A stretch of 64,000 nt of DNA from Macrobrachium rosenbergii (Eukaryota; Arthropoda; Malacostraca; Decapoda; Palaemonidae): assembly GCF_040412425.1 (NCBI RefSeq), contig NC_089795.1, positions 80,955,163 through 81,019,162 on the forward strand, written 5' to 3'. This document shows, piece after piece, positions 1 to 11,670 of this stretch (within the stretch, counting starts at the first letter, position 1; every line of letters begins with the position of its first letter). The notes beneath the pieces are model-generated. The model ran no database searches. It saw nothing but the letters and a program-made list of their open reading frames with translations, and had not been told where the DNA came from. Made by a program: the position numbers and the translations under genes.

Positions 1-49
1 TGAAGCAAATTCGAGCAGTTAAGAAGGCCATTGTGGCTTTTACAATTGC

Positions 50-50
<1 letters not shown>

Positions 51-82
<32 letters not shown>

Positions 83-139
83 TGTATGTATGTATGTATG
101 TATGTATGTATGTATGTATGTATGTATGTATGTGTGTGT
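51..139. repeat. (TATG)n microsatellite
   Basis: About 20 copies of TATG, ending in a short TG run. Confidence 0.97.
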
Positions 140-2022
140 CTTTGCCTGCGTTTGTGTGAACTCTCCTAATAGATATTGTCAGTAAACTGATTTCAGCCAC
201 AAATATTTTTGCTAGACCTACAGTAGACACATTCACTGTTGGCTGTTGGGATGTCTGCGGGTTTCAGTCTGAACGCTTAAACCAACAAGAGGTCACAGGT
301 TTAATATTGTATCATTTTCTTCAAGCATTTTATTGCGTGTGAAGAGTGGGCGTAAATTTCTGCTTTTGGCGTTTGCACGCATGCCCATCGTAACCTGAGA
401 TGAAAAGATGATTGAGTGCAGAGTAAATGTCGTGCCTTGTAAAGCCAATTTTTGCTTAACCTTGCAGCAGACTTCTGAAGGCAGGTATCAGCGACTGGAT
501 CATAATGCAGGCCCGGATGCCAACTAGGGTGGAGAAATGTCGGAGGCAAAATATCTTTTATAAATTTTTCATAAAAATTTTTTGTACACATGAATATGCA
601 TTTAAACAGTGGACTCTCGTACACATGAATATGCATTTAAACAGTGGACTCTCGTTAATCCAACCAGTCCTGCAGATGGATTTATCGGATTAATCGATAA
701 GTCGGATTAGCTATGCCATGAGCGAATCGGGTTAGTAGCCTCTTTCTGTGAATACTTATTATTAACAAAAATATAGTACTGTATTTCAGAAGTTCCTGAA
801 CGTCCTAAAGATTTCTTTTACTTGAGAAGTAACCAAAAACCAAATGATAGGTCTCTTTCTAAGGATGAGCAGTTTATTTTTTACGTTTTTGATGAAACTT
901 GGTAATAAGGTACCATCGCCCTCCGGTCATGATTTTCTCCTAATATTTTCGTGCTTAGCCTAAATTTTCAGGACCACAGATCAGTTTAAAGGACAACGTT
1001 TTTTTTTTTTTGGGGTCAGGTTTTGTTTTAATTTTGCAGTTATGTACCTAAATAGCTATTTTTGAGCTAGACTGTGTTTTGCCGGTTGAACTTCGATTCA
1101 AAGGCAAAGGATTTCAGTATTCTTTCTCTGGATCTGATAATACTTTGATGTTTAGAGAACACCATTCCTCAAAGTCTTTGTTAGGAGTGAGGGCTAGAAA
1201 GTTCAGATGGGTAAATGCGCAACCATTGATATGCACCAATAGATAGTGCACAGATGTACAGGCATGTATCAAGGGCACTATCAGTTTTATCCCTTAGCTT
1301 CTCTTGAGAATACTTTATTTTTTAGCACTTTATTGTTATTATCATTAGGTTTCCATTATTAATATCGCCAGTTGTGTGCAAGTGTATTGTTTTTTTTTTT
1401 CCCCATGTTTGCAAGCCAGACATTTCCTTACGTAAGGAAATATCTGTATAGAATATCTAAACCTCCGTGGTCAAGGTGCATCTTTCTTGAAGGGTTTATT
1501 TGTGTCTGTGAGTCATGAACGCGTTCTTCAATTTAGCGAGAAAGTTGGGCTAAACGCTTTATGATTGGGTTATTTGGATACAAAACCGTCCAAAATGACT
1601 GTAATGTAGGAGACGGACAAGACGGGAACGCCCTACCTACCGCCAAAAAATGACGGCAATATAAGAAAAGGTCGTGACCGCGGTCCATGCCCGGACTAGG
1701 CTAAAAAGGTAACGTACCATCTGCGTACTTGTACAGTACAGGAGCCAGAGGGAGGGTAAGGCTCATGGCCAGGGCTAGACGATTGCTAAGAGCAGACGTA
1801 TAAACATTACCTGTTGACTATTATTGTTACGCGCGGAAAAAATAAATATGGATACGCAATGCTCTTTCTGTACCTTTGATTCGTTTGCATAATAATTGCG
1901 ACAGTTTACTCCTTATGGGTCTATGGGTTGATTCTTCTTCGGATTAAGTGCAGCAGTTTGCTAATTATGAATTATGGTTTTGATTATTTTTGGATTCCTT
2001 TTTTTTTTTTTCTTTTTTTTTA

Positions 2023-2026
<4 letters not shown>

Positions 2027-2099
<73 letters not shown>
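2027..2099. repeat. (CT)n microsatellite
   Basis: About 36 CT dinucleotides preceded by a T-rich tract. Confidence 0.97.
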
Positions 2100-2104
<5 letters not shown>

Positions 2105-2624
2105 GATGACAGTGATACCTGTTCTTACAGAGTGCATTTTCGCCAGTATTCAGATAAGCACTGTATGTCTTTGGTCAGATTCACTAACATAATATGTAAC
2201 ATCCTTGCATGGAACTGATTTGTCATTTCCTCGTTACCATTATTTTATAACAGAATCACAGCGAGCTTGGTCCGGATCATAGATAAGGACCCGACTCTTA
2301 ATCGACAAACAGTTTTGTCCACATTGCAACCCGTAGTTATTGGCAAAATGACATGATGATTAGATGAAGCCATATTTAACTATTGTTTTATCACTTCATT
2401 GTAACCCATACTTAGTGACAAAATTAATTATCTACGGCATTGGAAGAAGCCAAATACAGACACCGTTTTTCTCTTCATTTTTAACCTTAATTCTGACAAA
2501 ATGACATTTTTAACCAGATATAATTAGGTACGGGTCACGCTCCCATACTTGTGACCTATTGTCCTCTTCAGATTAACACCTATTTAATCATTAAACGATA
2601 TAATAATATTATATCTTACAATAG

Positions 2625-2755
2625 GCGACGGCGACGAAGGTCAAGATGTTCCATTTTCCCGTGCCGATGACTTTGAGAAGGTCGTCAAACGCTTCCACGG
2701 CCATGATGAGTCGAACGCCTTCTTTCTCTCGGAGTCTGTGGAAGAAGAGGAGTGA
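2625..2755 (+). CDS. Terminal coding exon of an unidentified gene (partial)
   Basis: Acceptor TATCTTACAATAG, then 43 codons and TGA at 2753-2755. The peptide includes GQDVPFSRADDFEKVVKRFH and ends SESVEEEE. The stretch is GC-richer than its AT-rich surroundings, which supports coding. Upstream exons are not in the window, or were not recognised, and I do not recognise the protein. A further small exon may follow at 2932-2986 (TTTCTAG acceptor, AAAG|GTAAGA donor), open in one frame as NIRRRQYGNEMTHSLYK; how it would join is unresolved. Confidence 0.45.
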
Positions 2756-3712
2756 GAATTAGACGGCGCCATTATCTGGCGACTAAAGTATAAGAAAGTA
2801 AACAGTCACACATAATGAAAGGTAACTTTTATTTAGGGTTGAAATGTAATCAGTTCAACATCATTATCATTGTCTTTTGATGGACGGTAGATTAATGCGT
2901 AAATTGAAGTTCATTATCATCTGTTTCTAGGTGTGAATATTCGGCGCCGCCAGTATGGGAATGAAATGACACACAGCTTGTATAAAGGTAAGATTCCCTT
3001 TGAATAATGACTGTCAGTATTCCTTCTGGAAAACAAGAGACATTATTAGTTGCTGGTGAGAGAAGTTAAATGTGGAAATAAACTGAATGTTTCTTGTTGA
3101 AAAGAAAACAGTATGCAAGTGGAAATTATGAGAAGTAACGGGAAAAAAATACTACGGATACATGGTACAAAATAGAACACTATTTGAGAAGTTGATCATA
3201 ACCACTTGTTAGGATAGATTCTGTTTCCTATTTTTGTATTTTAGTCTCGGCTGCTTTTAAGGGCGGGATTACATACAGGATACCACTTTCAGACAGCAAG
3301 GAAATTTGAATGTAACATATACAAAACTCTTGAATCTGTAAGAACTCCCTTCATTTTTTTAAAATGAGAAACGACTTAATCTATATGATTCTATAATTCT
3401 ATTTCGATCATTTTTTTTTTTTATGTATGAGGGCAAAAATGGAGACATGAAAAACGAGAGAGAGAGAGAGAGGGGGGGGGGCTAAAATGCCAGTCTCACC
3501 AGCTGTTTACAGCGACTAATTAGGTCAGTAAATGCTTTTTTTTTTTGTGGTCATAATTTAAAGTCCCGACTCTCTTAATTAGGATGTGAGTGTTACTAAC
3601 TTTTTTTTTCTTTGCAGCAACTAAATTAGTTTTATCCGCTATTCTCTCTTTAATTTGCTTACTTATTCCTTTCATAAATAATCGTAACATTAATGCCGGA
3701 GCATTATGAATA

Positions 3713-3890
3713 ATGATAATTATTATTTTTATTACTATTTCTTAGTGTACTTATTTTTTCATGTACGTGAATAATGATAGATTATTATTTTTGTTATTTC
3801 TTAGTGTACTTATTTTTTCATATACGTGAATGATGATAATTATTATTTTTATTATTTTTTATTGTACGTATTTTTTCATATACGTGGAAA
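3713..3890. repeat. AT-rich tandem repeat, about 59-bp unit, 3 copies
   Basis: Three near-identical units, each with ATTATTTTTATT then GTACTTATTTTTTCATGTACGTGAA. No coding potential. Confidence 0.8.
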
Positions 3891-4115
3891 TCATGTAGAC
3901 GACAGCGTCTTTTGTTAAGAATTCAGCTATACATATCACTGTTAACTACAGTAATAATGGCAACATTGTTAGGAATGATAAAAATGGCTGAATAAGTTGC
4001 AGCTATCATCTCTCAAGTTTCTCCTCAGGAATTTCCTTCATGGGCGCTATCTTCCCTAATTGTTTGGTTTTGCTTAAACATTCAGTTCAGAAAGAGACAA
4101 TGGAATGCCATCGTT

Positions 4116-4117
<2 letters not shown>

Positions 4118-4178
<61 letters not shown>
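4118..4178. repeat. (CT)n microsatellite
   Basis: About 30 uninterrupted CT units. Confidence 0.96.
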
Positions 4179-4181
<3 letters not shown>

Positions 4182-4823
4182 GTAAGCATGTAAACGTATG
4201 AATTGACTTTTACGTGTATTTTATACCCACTTTTCACATTTGGAAATGACAGATTGTCTTACATGCACAGTTGCATTGCCATTGCGCGCGAAAGTATCGT
4301 CAGCGCTGAAAGCCGCCGTATCGAATGCTCATGGAATCTGTTGATATTGTCCGACACCTTTCGGTATCTTCCCGCCCTGTCTACCAAGTTCCCGATAGCG
4401 GTGTCAGAAACAGAGTTGGCGCGCGCGTCTTATGTTTTAGCGTGACGCCTTCACAAATTCATTTCGTGTGCCAGTCTAGGAAAAATATATTGAATATTTG
4501 ATGTAAAGTTTGGCGCAGGATATTAAAAGATACTTTGAAACGTGTGGGTTTGAAACCGCCTTGACAGCGAAAGACGTGAATGAGCACTTTAGAAGAAGCC
4601 TGAGGCTATGCGAAAGCAGTAACTTTTTAGTCTCATTTCGTTTCCCCCATTTACTCTTAAGGCGTTTGTTTTATTATGTATATAGCTGCTTAGTTTTGCC
4701 TTAACGGATATTGTACCTTTTATCTGGGACGAACTATGATTTAGAGGGTAGCTGAAGTTGTTTATTGTTCAAGCTGAATATTGACCAGAAAGTAACAAAA
4801 TAAAACCTTTATATTTCGAAGGA

Positions 4824-4825
<2 letters not shown>

Positions 4826-4900
<75 letters not shown>

Positions 4901-4906
4901 ATATAT
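4826..4906. repeat. (AT)n microsatellite
   Basis: Long alternating AT with a short AATAAT interruption at its right end. Confidence 0.95.
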
Positions 4907-5112
4907 TGAAAAAGCTTTACAAATCAGTTTTTATATAGAGCAGTCTCGCAACTTATATAAACTTTAATCTATTCATCACAAAATGGAACTATGTACACCA
5001 CGAATAGCTATTTGCGAAGACAATTTGAAGAAAAAAGAAAAGGCCTCGCTATCTAACAATATGAGAACGAAAACATAATTTATATGCAAATATATTCTTT
5101 TTCACAAAACAT

Positions 5113-5398
5113 GACGAACGCCGTAGGCGTTAGGCGTCAGTAGGCACTACTTAAGGTTCTTTGCAGCTTGCCTTCGGCCCCTAGCTGCAACCCCTTTCGT
5201 TCCTTTTACTGCACATCCTTTCATATTCTCTTTCTTCCATCTTACTTTTCACCCTTTCCTTACAACCAATTTATAGTGCAACTGCGAGGTTTTCCTCCTG
5301 TTGCACCTTTCAAACCTTTTACTGTCAATTTCCGTTTCACCGCTGAATGACCTCATAGGTCCCAGTGCATGGCCTTTGGCCTAAATTCCCTATATATC
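5113..5398 (+). mobile_element. Decapod-type SINE-like dispersed repeat, copy 1
   Basis: Shares with 7935-8272 the blocks CTTAAGGTTCTTTGCAGC, CTTCGGCCCCTAGCT, GTGCAACTGCGAGGTTTTCC and ACCTCATAGGTCCCAGTGCA. The two copies are about 80% alike by eye. I recall this sequence as abundant in decapod genomes. The short ORF inside is not a gene. Confidence 0.75.
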
Positions 5399-5492
5399 CA
5401 AAATATGACGAATATGAGTGAAATAAAGGAAGTTCCACATGCGCTACGTAGAATACATATTTCCCATGACATAACCAAGGCCATGCCATAGC

Positions 5493-5565
<73 letters not shown>

Positions 5566-5680
5566 AATAGTTTAACCAGACCACTCAGCTGAATAACAGC
5601 TCTCATAGGGCTGACCCGAAGGATAAAAATGAAATGGAGTACCAGGTCTCAGCCATGGGCTAAGCACTGGGACTAAATGA
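5493..5680 (-). mobile_element. Retroelement 3' end with (TAA)n tail
   Basis: On the minus strand a segment containing GAGAGCTGTTATTCAGCTGA (plus-strand motif CCAGACCACTCAGCTGAATA) runs into about 24 TAA units (5563-5493). This is the layout of a non-LTR element tail. The plus-strand motif resembles a dispersed decapod repeat I recall. It may be the 3' end of the LINE remnant at 5911-6150. Confidence 0.5.
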
Positions 5681-5910
5681 TGAAAGAATAATGAAATTTT
5701 AAAAATAAATATGCAAAAAGGCATATGCTTCCACACTAGAACACACGCATACATTAAATACATATACTCAAGTTTCCATCTGCACAATAAAAATAAGTAA
5801 ATAAATAAAACTGATTAATGATAAAAATCAGAATAACTTAACATTTTTAAAATTCCGATTTTTTTTTGTTAGTTGCCCCGTTGGGCTTTTGCATTTTCGT
5901 AAATCACTTT

Positions 5911-6150
5911 TTATACTTTATCAATTAATTTACATTTCCTCGTGAATATTAAAATTGGGGCAACTGAAAATGTTGCAGACTCTGATAAAATTTCGCCAGT
6001 CGATCCACTTCCAAAAGTTGATAACCGATGTTGGTTATATTTCGGACATTCGCATAACACGTGTTTTACTGTTATCGTCACTTTGCATTCTGAGCATTCG
6101 GGAGCTGGACTCATTTAGGCTCATTAAGTGTCCCTGTGTTGGTGAAAAAA
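5911..6150 (-). pseudogene. Non-LTR retrotransposon ORF2 C-terminal fragment
   Basis: The minus-strand ORF reads SPAPECSECKVTITVKHVLC then ECPKYNQHRL, the zinc-knuckle-like C..C..H..C end of Jockey/I-type ORF2 proteins. Upstream, in another frame, is QGHLMSLN, the segment expected just before it, so a frameshift breaks the ORF. No intact reverse transcriptase is present. Confidence 0.6.
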
Positions 6151-6159
6151 CGAATAAAT

Positions 6160-7320
6160 TAACCACCAAAACATTCATCACCAATGAAAAAATCATCAAA
6201 ACTCAAGGTAAATCAAATTATTCTGTTTTAGGCCTTACATTGATACCATTGAGAAGTTTCCAGGGCTAAAGAGAATTCTGCTTGGTTCCCACTTCACACC
6301 ATCATTTACTTAATGGTTACAGAGGTTCTCCAGAAGCAAAAGTCACCGCTGGCATAAGGCCAACTTATTCTGTGACAACAACAGCAGCAGCATTTACTTG
6401 ATAATGCATAGGTCCATAGGACTTGCAATCTAATGCTCTTACCAAAAAAAAAAAAAAAACAGAAACAAGAAAAAGATTGGTTGACTGATTTCCACAGACC
6501 GACACCACAACAACTATCGTTACCAGGACCGAAAAAAAAGAAAAATAAGAATGGAAATAAGAATAACCTTATCTGAACATTTAAAGATACATTCCAAAAG
6601 AACTCCTTTTCCTCCGGCGTTAATTTGAATAACTGGCGTTTATTCAAGCACATAATTCATGCGAGCCTGGATTTACGGCGATTCCAACCAGGGCTGTTTT
6701 CTCTCAGGAAAAAAAAATTGAGAAATTATTGTTGGTTGCTAAGACATAATAGCTAAGCATGACAGGAAGATGTGATTGGGGGTGGCCAGGGGGACGAGAT
6801 CAGCGAGAGACCCTAGATAGCTGGGAACAAAACAGCACTGTATCATTAGCTTTTATTTTCCTAATTAAGGTTATCTAATTAGCGAAAATCATGAAGTTCA
6901 AGCGGTAGAGTTGTATTATGAATTATATTAGGAGGCATTATCGCTTTTGTACACCGTGGGAAGTTCATCCTGACGAAAATTGTGGATAAATACCCGAGGG
7001 TCAAAGAGATGTTTTCTCAAGTTGGTATTGCTGAGGAAGTAAGCAATACAGCATTTTCATCTTGAACATCTTATATGACGTTTACATTGATGCTGACAAA
7101 CTACGTTATATGAAAAGTTTTCACCCAAAGTTGGGTCAGTTTTGTCAGCGTGTAATGATGCTGACTTAACCTTGTTGCCCCCAGTCATCTCAAAGACTGT
7201 ATGTTGGGAATTTCAATTACAGTCACTTATTCCAAGTCATGCGCATTGCTTGGCAACTTGACGACAAGAGGCAAATGCAGATCGGTTGGGTACGTTGTGA
7301 TATAATGCCAAAAGAATTGT
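6160..7320. other. No gene seen
   Basis: AT-rich sequence with homopolymer A runs near 6445. Nothing with splice sites or a conserved-looking peptide was found. Confidence 0.4.
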
Positions 7321-7324
7321 TAGG

Positions 7325-7500
7325 CTTCGTATGAAGAATTGATAGATATCGTGTCAAGGATTTCATGATATCATGTCAAGAATTGATAGATTCATGCCAT
7401 GAATTGATAGATATCATGTCATTAATTGGTACTCATGTCATGAATTGATAGATATCATGTCATGAACTGATAAATATCTTGTCAAAAATTGATATTAGTG
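7325..7500. repeat. Short diverged tandem repeat
   Basis: Six or seven imperfect copies of GAATTGATAGATATCATGTCAT, with unit length 22-27 bp. Confidence 0.8.
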
Positions 7501-7934
7501 ATGAACTGAAATAATGTATGGTGTCAATTATAACCGCAGGAGGCCATGAGTCGGTTGACGCGGTTTGTAAAAAGAGAATACTTTTTTTCGCCGTTTTTGT
7601 AGCATTTACTTCATTTATCAGACATGTGGCAGCGTATAATTTTAGCATTTTTGTAAAATCAAGGGGTCTTGACAATTCCCTTGAGGGAGGGAAGGTTTCG
7701 ATACCTGTCTCGTGGACTTTATAATTTGTAGACTGTCTCGAGATGACAGCTGTACTTTTCTGGGTGGATAATACCGACTCTGTCTTACTGATTACATCAA
7801 AAGATTAATTAGAAATAAAATCTTTCTATGTTATAGTTATAACTAAATCAGTATTATCCACAACAAATAGCAGAAGAGATGTCTCGAATCTATTTGTGAA
7901 TCACAACCAGTTGCTCGCAACTTTTTGTTGTAGG

Positions 7935-8272
7935 CCCCTGCCTTTACTACTCTGCTCCCGTAGGGAAGTAGTGCCGTCAGTGCACCTCATGCGGTGCACT
8001 GTAGGCATTACTTAAGGTTCTTTGCAGCGTCCCTTCGGCCCCTAGCTCCAAGCCCTTTCATTTCTTTTGCTGTACCTCCATTCATATTCTCTGTCTTCCA
8101 TCTTACTTTCCTTAACCCTCTCCTAACAGTTGCTTCACAGTGCAACTGCGAGGTTTTCCTCCTGTTACACCTTCCAAACCTTCTTTACTCTCAATTTCCT
8201 TTTCAGCGCTGAATGGCCTCATAGGTCGCAGCGTTTGGCCTCTGGCCTTAATTTTATATTCCATTCCATTGA
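7935..8272 (+). mobile_element. Decapod-type SINE-like dispersed repeat, copy 2
   Basis: The longer of the two copies, with a 5' part (CGTAGGGAAGTAGTGCCGTC, GTGCACCTCATGCGGTGCAC) not intact in copy 1. It ends in TGGCCTTAATTTTATATTCC. Same orientation as copy 1. Confidence 0.75.
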
Positions 8273-8699
8273 CTACGTTGCGCGAATTCTAAATAACCTT
8301 GTCTGATTTTGCAAGTAATTGTTGTCAACTGAATGAATTAGATTCTATGTGGTGCAGCGCAAAAATCAAGGTACCAAATCCATCCTGCAGGTCCATAACT
8401 TCTTAGAGCTTTGAAAGTTATATGATCACCATTAAGTAACTTATTAATAGAATGCTCAGGCACGATTACGCAGCCTTACTTCTGTAAGGATCTGTGACGA
8501 CACTGCTCCGACAATTACCTGGATCCTCAACACGATCCGAATCCTTGTCAAAAGGATCTTCGGCCCACAACCCACGTTTCCACCAAACTTCACTGAAATC
8601 GAGAACTTAAACTTTTTCCTTAATAATTTTATGGAAAAATTAATAAACAAACAGAAAGACGCGGAAGAGTGTATGAGAGCAACATTCGACGATATTCAT

Positions 8700-9375
8700 A
8701 TTTGTTGCTTTTTAAAACAATCTTTGAGTTATTCTTTGGACAAAGTTACTGTTTTGTGTTAATTTTTAACAGGAATTACATTATGCTTATTTCAGCATTC
8801 ATTCCTTCATTCCGAGTGTTAATATTTTACAAGGGATCACATTGTGTTTGTTTGTGATAGAATTCATTCCAGGTGTTAATTATTTAGAATGGATTACATT
8901 GTGTTTATTTCAAATTGATTCCAAGTGTTAACATTTGACATTGAATTACATTGTGTTTGTTTCAGAATTAAGTCCAGGTGTTAATCCTGTATTAGGGACT
9001 ACATTGCGTTTGTTTTTAAAACTCATTCCAAAAAATTCATTCCAAGTGTTAATCCTTTATAAAGGATTACATTAGGTTTACTTCAAAATTCACTCCAAGT
9101 GTTAATATTTTACTAGTGATTACATTATGCTTACTTCATAATTCATTCCAAATATTAATGCTTTACAAAGGATTAAATTTTTAATGAATTCATTCAAAAG
9201 GATTACAAGGGATTACATTTTATTTATTTCAAAACTGGTGCCGAGTGTTAATATTTACAATAAATTACATTGTTTTTATGTCAAAAATTCACCCCAGTGA
9301 TTAATATTTTACAAAAGATTACGTTACTTTTAATACAAAATTCATTCCAAGTATTAATTTTTTCACCAGAAATTT
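8700..9375. repeat. Diverged minisatellite, unit about 53-58 bp
   Basis: About eleven imperfect units, each with ATTCATTCCAAGTGTTAAT, then TTTACAAGGGATTACATTGT and GTTTATTTCA. Copies vary by substitutions and small indels, so the array is old. It breaks all reading frames. Confidence 0.85.
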
Positions 9376-9389
9376 AATTTTCCTGAGCG

Positions 9390-11600
9390 TGTTGTTTTCA
9401 GTATTTCATACCATCGTCAAAATAATTTTTTTTTACTGTGGAGTAGAAGAAATTTATTCCGTGCATTGAATTTTTTGTTCTTTCTCAAGTATCGGCCTTA
9501 ATTTATTTCCCGTGAGTAATAAGAAATTGTATAAAAAAACTATTTGGTGTAATCATAAATCTGTATCACTGAATATTGGTCAGATTAAATTTTTTCTGAT
9601 TGTAAAAATCTGAAATTATAAGCGTTTGAACTACCCAAATCCTTTTCCTATATGGCAATGGATTGGGTGGATTGTATTTCGAATGGCGAGCAATCTTGTG
9701 CCATCTGTTTAATTTATTATAAATAATGACTCAGCTCTGCCCAAAATTTATTGCATGCGTTTTTATTTGAAGATTGTGCGTTGAGTTAAATGTATTCCAA
9801 ATAAGAATCTATTTCAAATGTGCTACTAAAATCCGTCTCTCTGTGCAGTACGTATAAAAAGCACTTGAGAATTATGCGCACGTTTGCTCGCATCGCAGTT
9901 CCACACATTCGCTCTAGAGTTTCGAGAAGAAAAAGAAACATTAGGAAAAAATATTAGTCTCGTTCAGGCAAGTCGCCAGGTTAGCCGGTATGCTTGCAAT
10001 TTTCTGGTCGGGCGCGACGGCTACGCGGTGCGGTATCTTGGCGCGCTGAGATGTCGTCATTGCAGAGACTTTGCTTGCGTTGTCAGCTATCTCATTCCGT
10101 TCGCACAAAACAATACTGAAGAACTGAAGAAAAAGGTATATGAGCATTTAGAGTGATCGGATTTTATTACATGCGTTTCTTTTTTACCACTGAGGACTTT
10201 CTTGCTGTTAGTATCCTTTTTTTGACGCCAGTTGATCGATCACTCAGTCAGCTGTGTTTTTTAAGGATATATAAAATTGCCGTAGAATTGTCGTCGAGTA
10301 TAATTTGCAAGACAGGTTCCAAAAAACGTTTGTTTACATGACCATACACCTGACAACAGAAATATCGCCGAGTGGAAGGAACGTAGGGTCTTATTCTTGC
10401 AGGATTAATAGAGTACTCTGTTAATCCTGTTATTCCTGATTTATGACAGGCAGCCGATATGATAGAGTTGTTTGAAATTTCGGACCGGCAAAAGGCGTTG
10501 CGAGTAATGGCTGGAGACATAGCACACCATTCTTCATTTCATTTTTCTTTTTACTTCCACAATATTTTCATCTTGAATATCACTCAATTATTTTTCTTCT
10601 GAGAATGATTTGAATCTCGCTTGCAGATTCATCATTGAACTGGGCAGCGTTCACATTCATATTTCGTTTATAATTAATGCATGTATTTGTGGCATAGCCT
10701 GCTTCTTCAGTTTCTGTTACCATCCCTTGCATGCACCCAGTTTTATAAATCAAGGCAAAATGAAATAAGTCACTTAACAAGGAACCACTAAACGGATTGC
10801 CTATACGCCATACGTGGAAGAAAAGCAAAGGAAGGGTTAGAGCAACATCACATATGGCCAAGATGAATAAATAATAAGATAACTGAACAATCAAAATAAA
10901 GAACAGCGCTCCCGGATGTTCCCTCTAACTCAGTATTGTAGAAGGTCGCCGTGCAGATGTGGTGGAGTAGGCCAAGATCCGAGATTGTTCAACATCAAGG
11001 TCGAGACCTAGATTCACATCTGTAACCTATTGTTTTTGGCCTTTCGTTTTTGTCAGCATTATTTAAAGTTCAGTTTGAGATTGTCGTTATATTTGTTTCT
11101 GCCCGTTTGTCTTCCTTTAGGAAATATTTCCATGTCAGCTGGTATTTCTTGGTGTTCGTGCAACTGTCAGAGTATGCATTCATACTCTTCAGCTTGCTTC
11201 TTAACCTAGTGCATTTTAGGGTAGAAATGGGCATTTGGGAATTCACGGTGGTAATACACTAAGATATAAACGCGTCATTCAATTTATCCCAACATGTGAA
11301 GGTCACTGAGTAATTGGAGGTCACACAAAAACCTCGTGTATCAGCGCATCGACGCATGTCAAGTTTTCTGTATGATCAGAACCACTAAAATAGCCTGGAT
11401 ATTATCCCTGATAAGCTTTTGGGAGCGGCGGATTTGTTGGGGGCGGCACTTGGTGCGTGCCCCCTTGTACCTATTTAATAGGGCATTGTTTTCTTTCACT
11501 AAATCATTATTAGTGGAAAAATTCGCTTGGTTAATGGTTATTTCAACAACAACAACAACAACAACTGCACAGCAACAAAAACAATAATTACTACTACTGC
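9390..11600. other. No confirmed gene; weak promoter-like segment
   Basis: The stretch 9880-10140 is GC- and CpG-richer than its surroundings. It follows TATAAAAAG (9853-9861) and ends at a donor-like AAAAAG|GTATAT (10137). It has only short ORFs, so a noncoding first exon or an old element is possible. The rest shows nothing. Confidence 0.25.
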
Positions 11601-11611
11601 GTGTATATATA

Positions 11612-11618
<7 letters not shown>

Positions 11619-11669
<51 letters not shown>
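11619..11669. repeat. (AT)n microsatellite
   Basis: About 25 AT units, preceded by an (ACA)n-rich run at 11547-11565. Confidence 0.95.

Positions 11670-11670
<1 letters not shown>

Larger units (their letters stand above)
1..2624. other. Intergenic or intronic DNA left of the 2.6-kb exon
   Basis: No supported gene. It contains the TATG and CT microsatellites listed separately, a 35-bp tandem duplication at about 584-654 (ending GTGGACTCTCGT), and a following palindromic tract (CGGATTAATCGATAAGTCGG) that resembles the terminus of a pogo/mariner-like element. Confidence 0.5.

Noticed and set aside
4260..4440. GC-richer open stretch suggestive of an exon
   Set aside because: Neither strand gives a recognisable peptide, and flanking acceptor/donor pairs with matching phase are missing.
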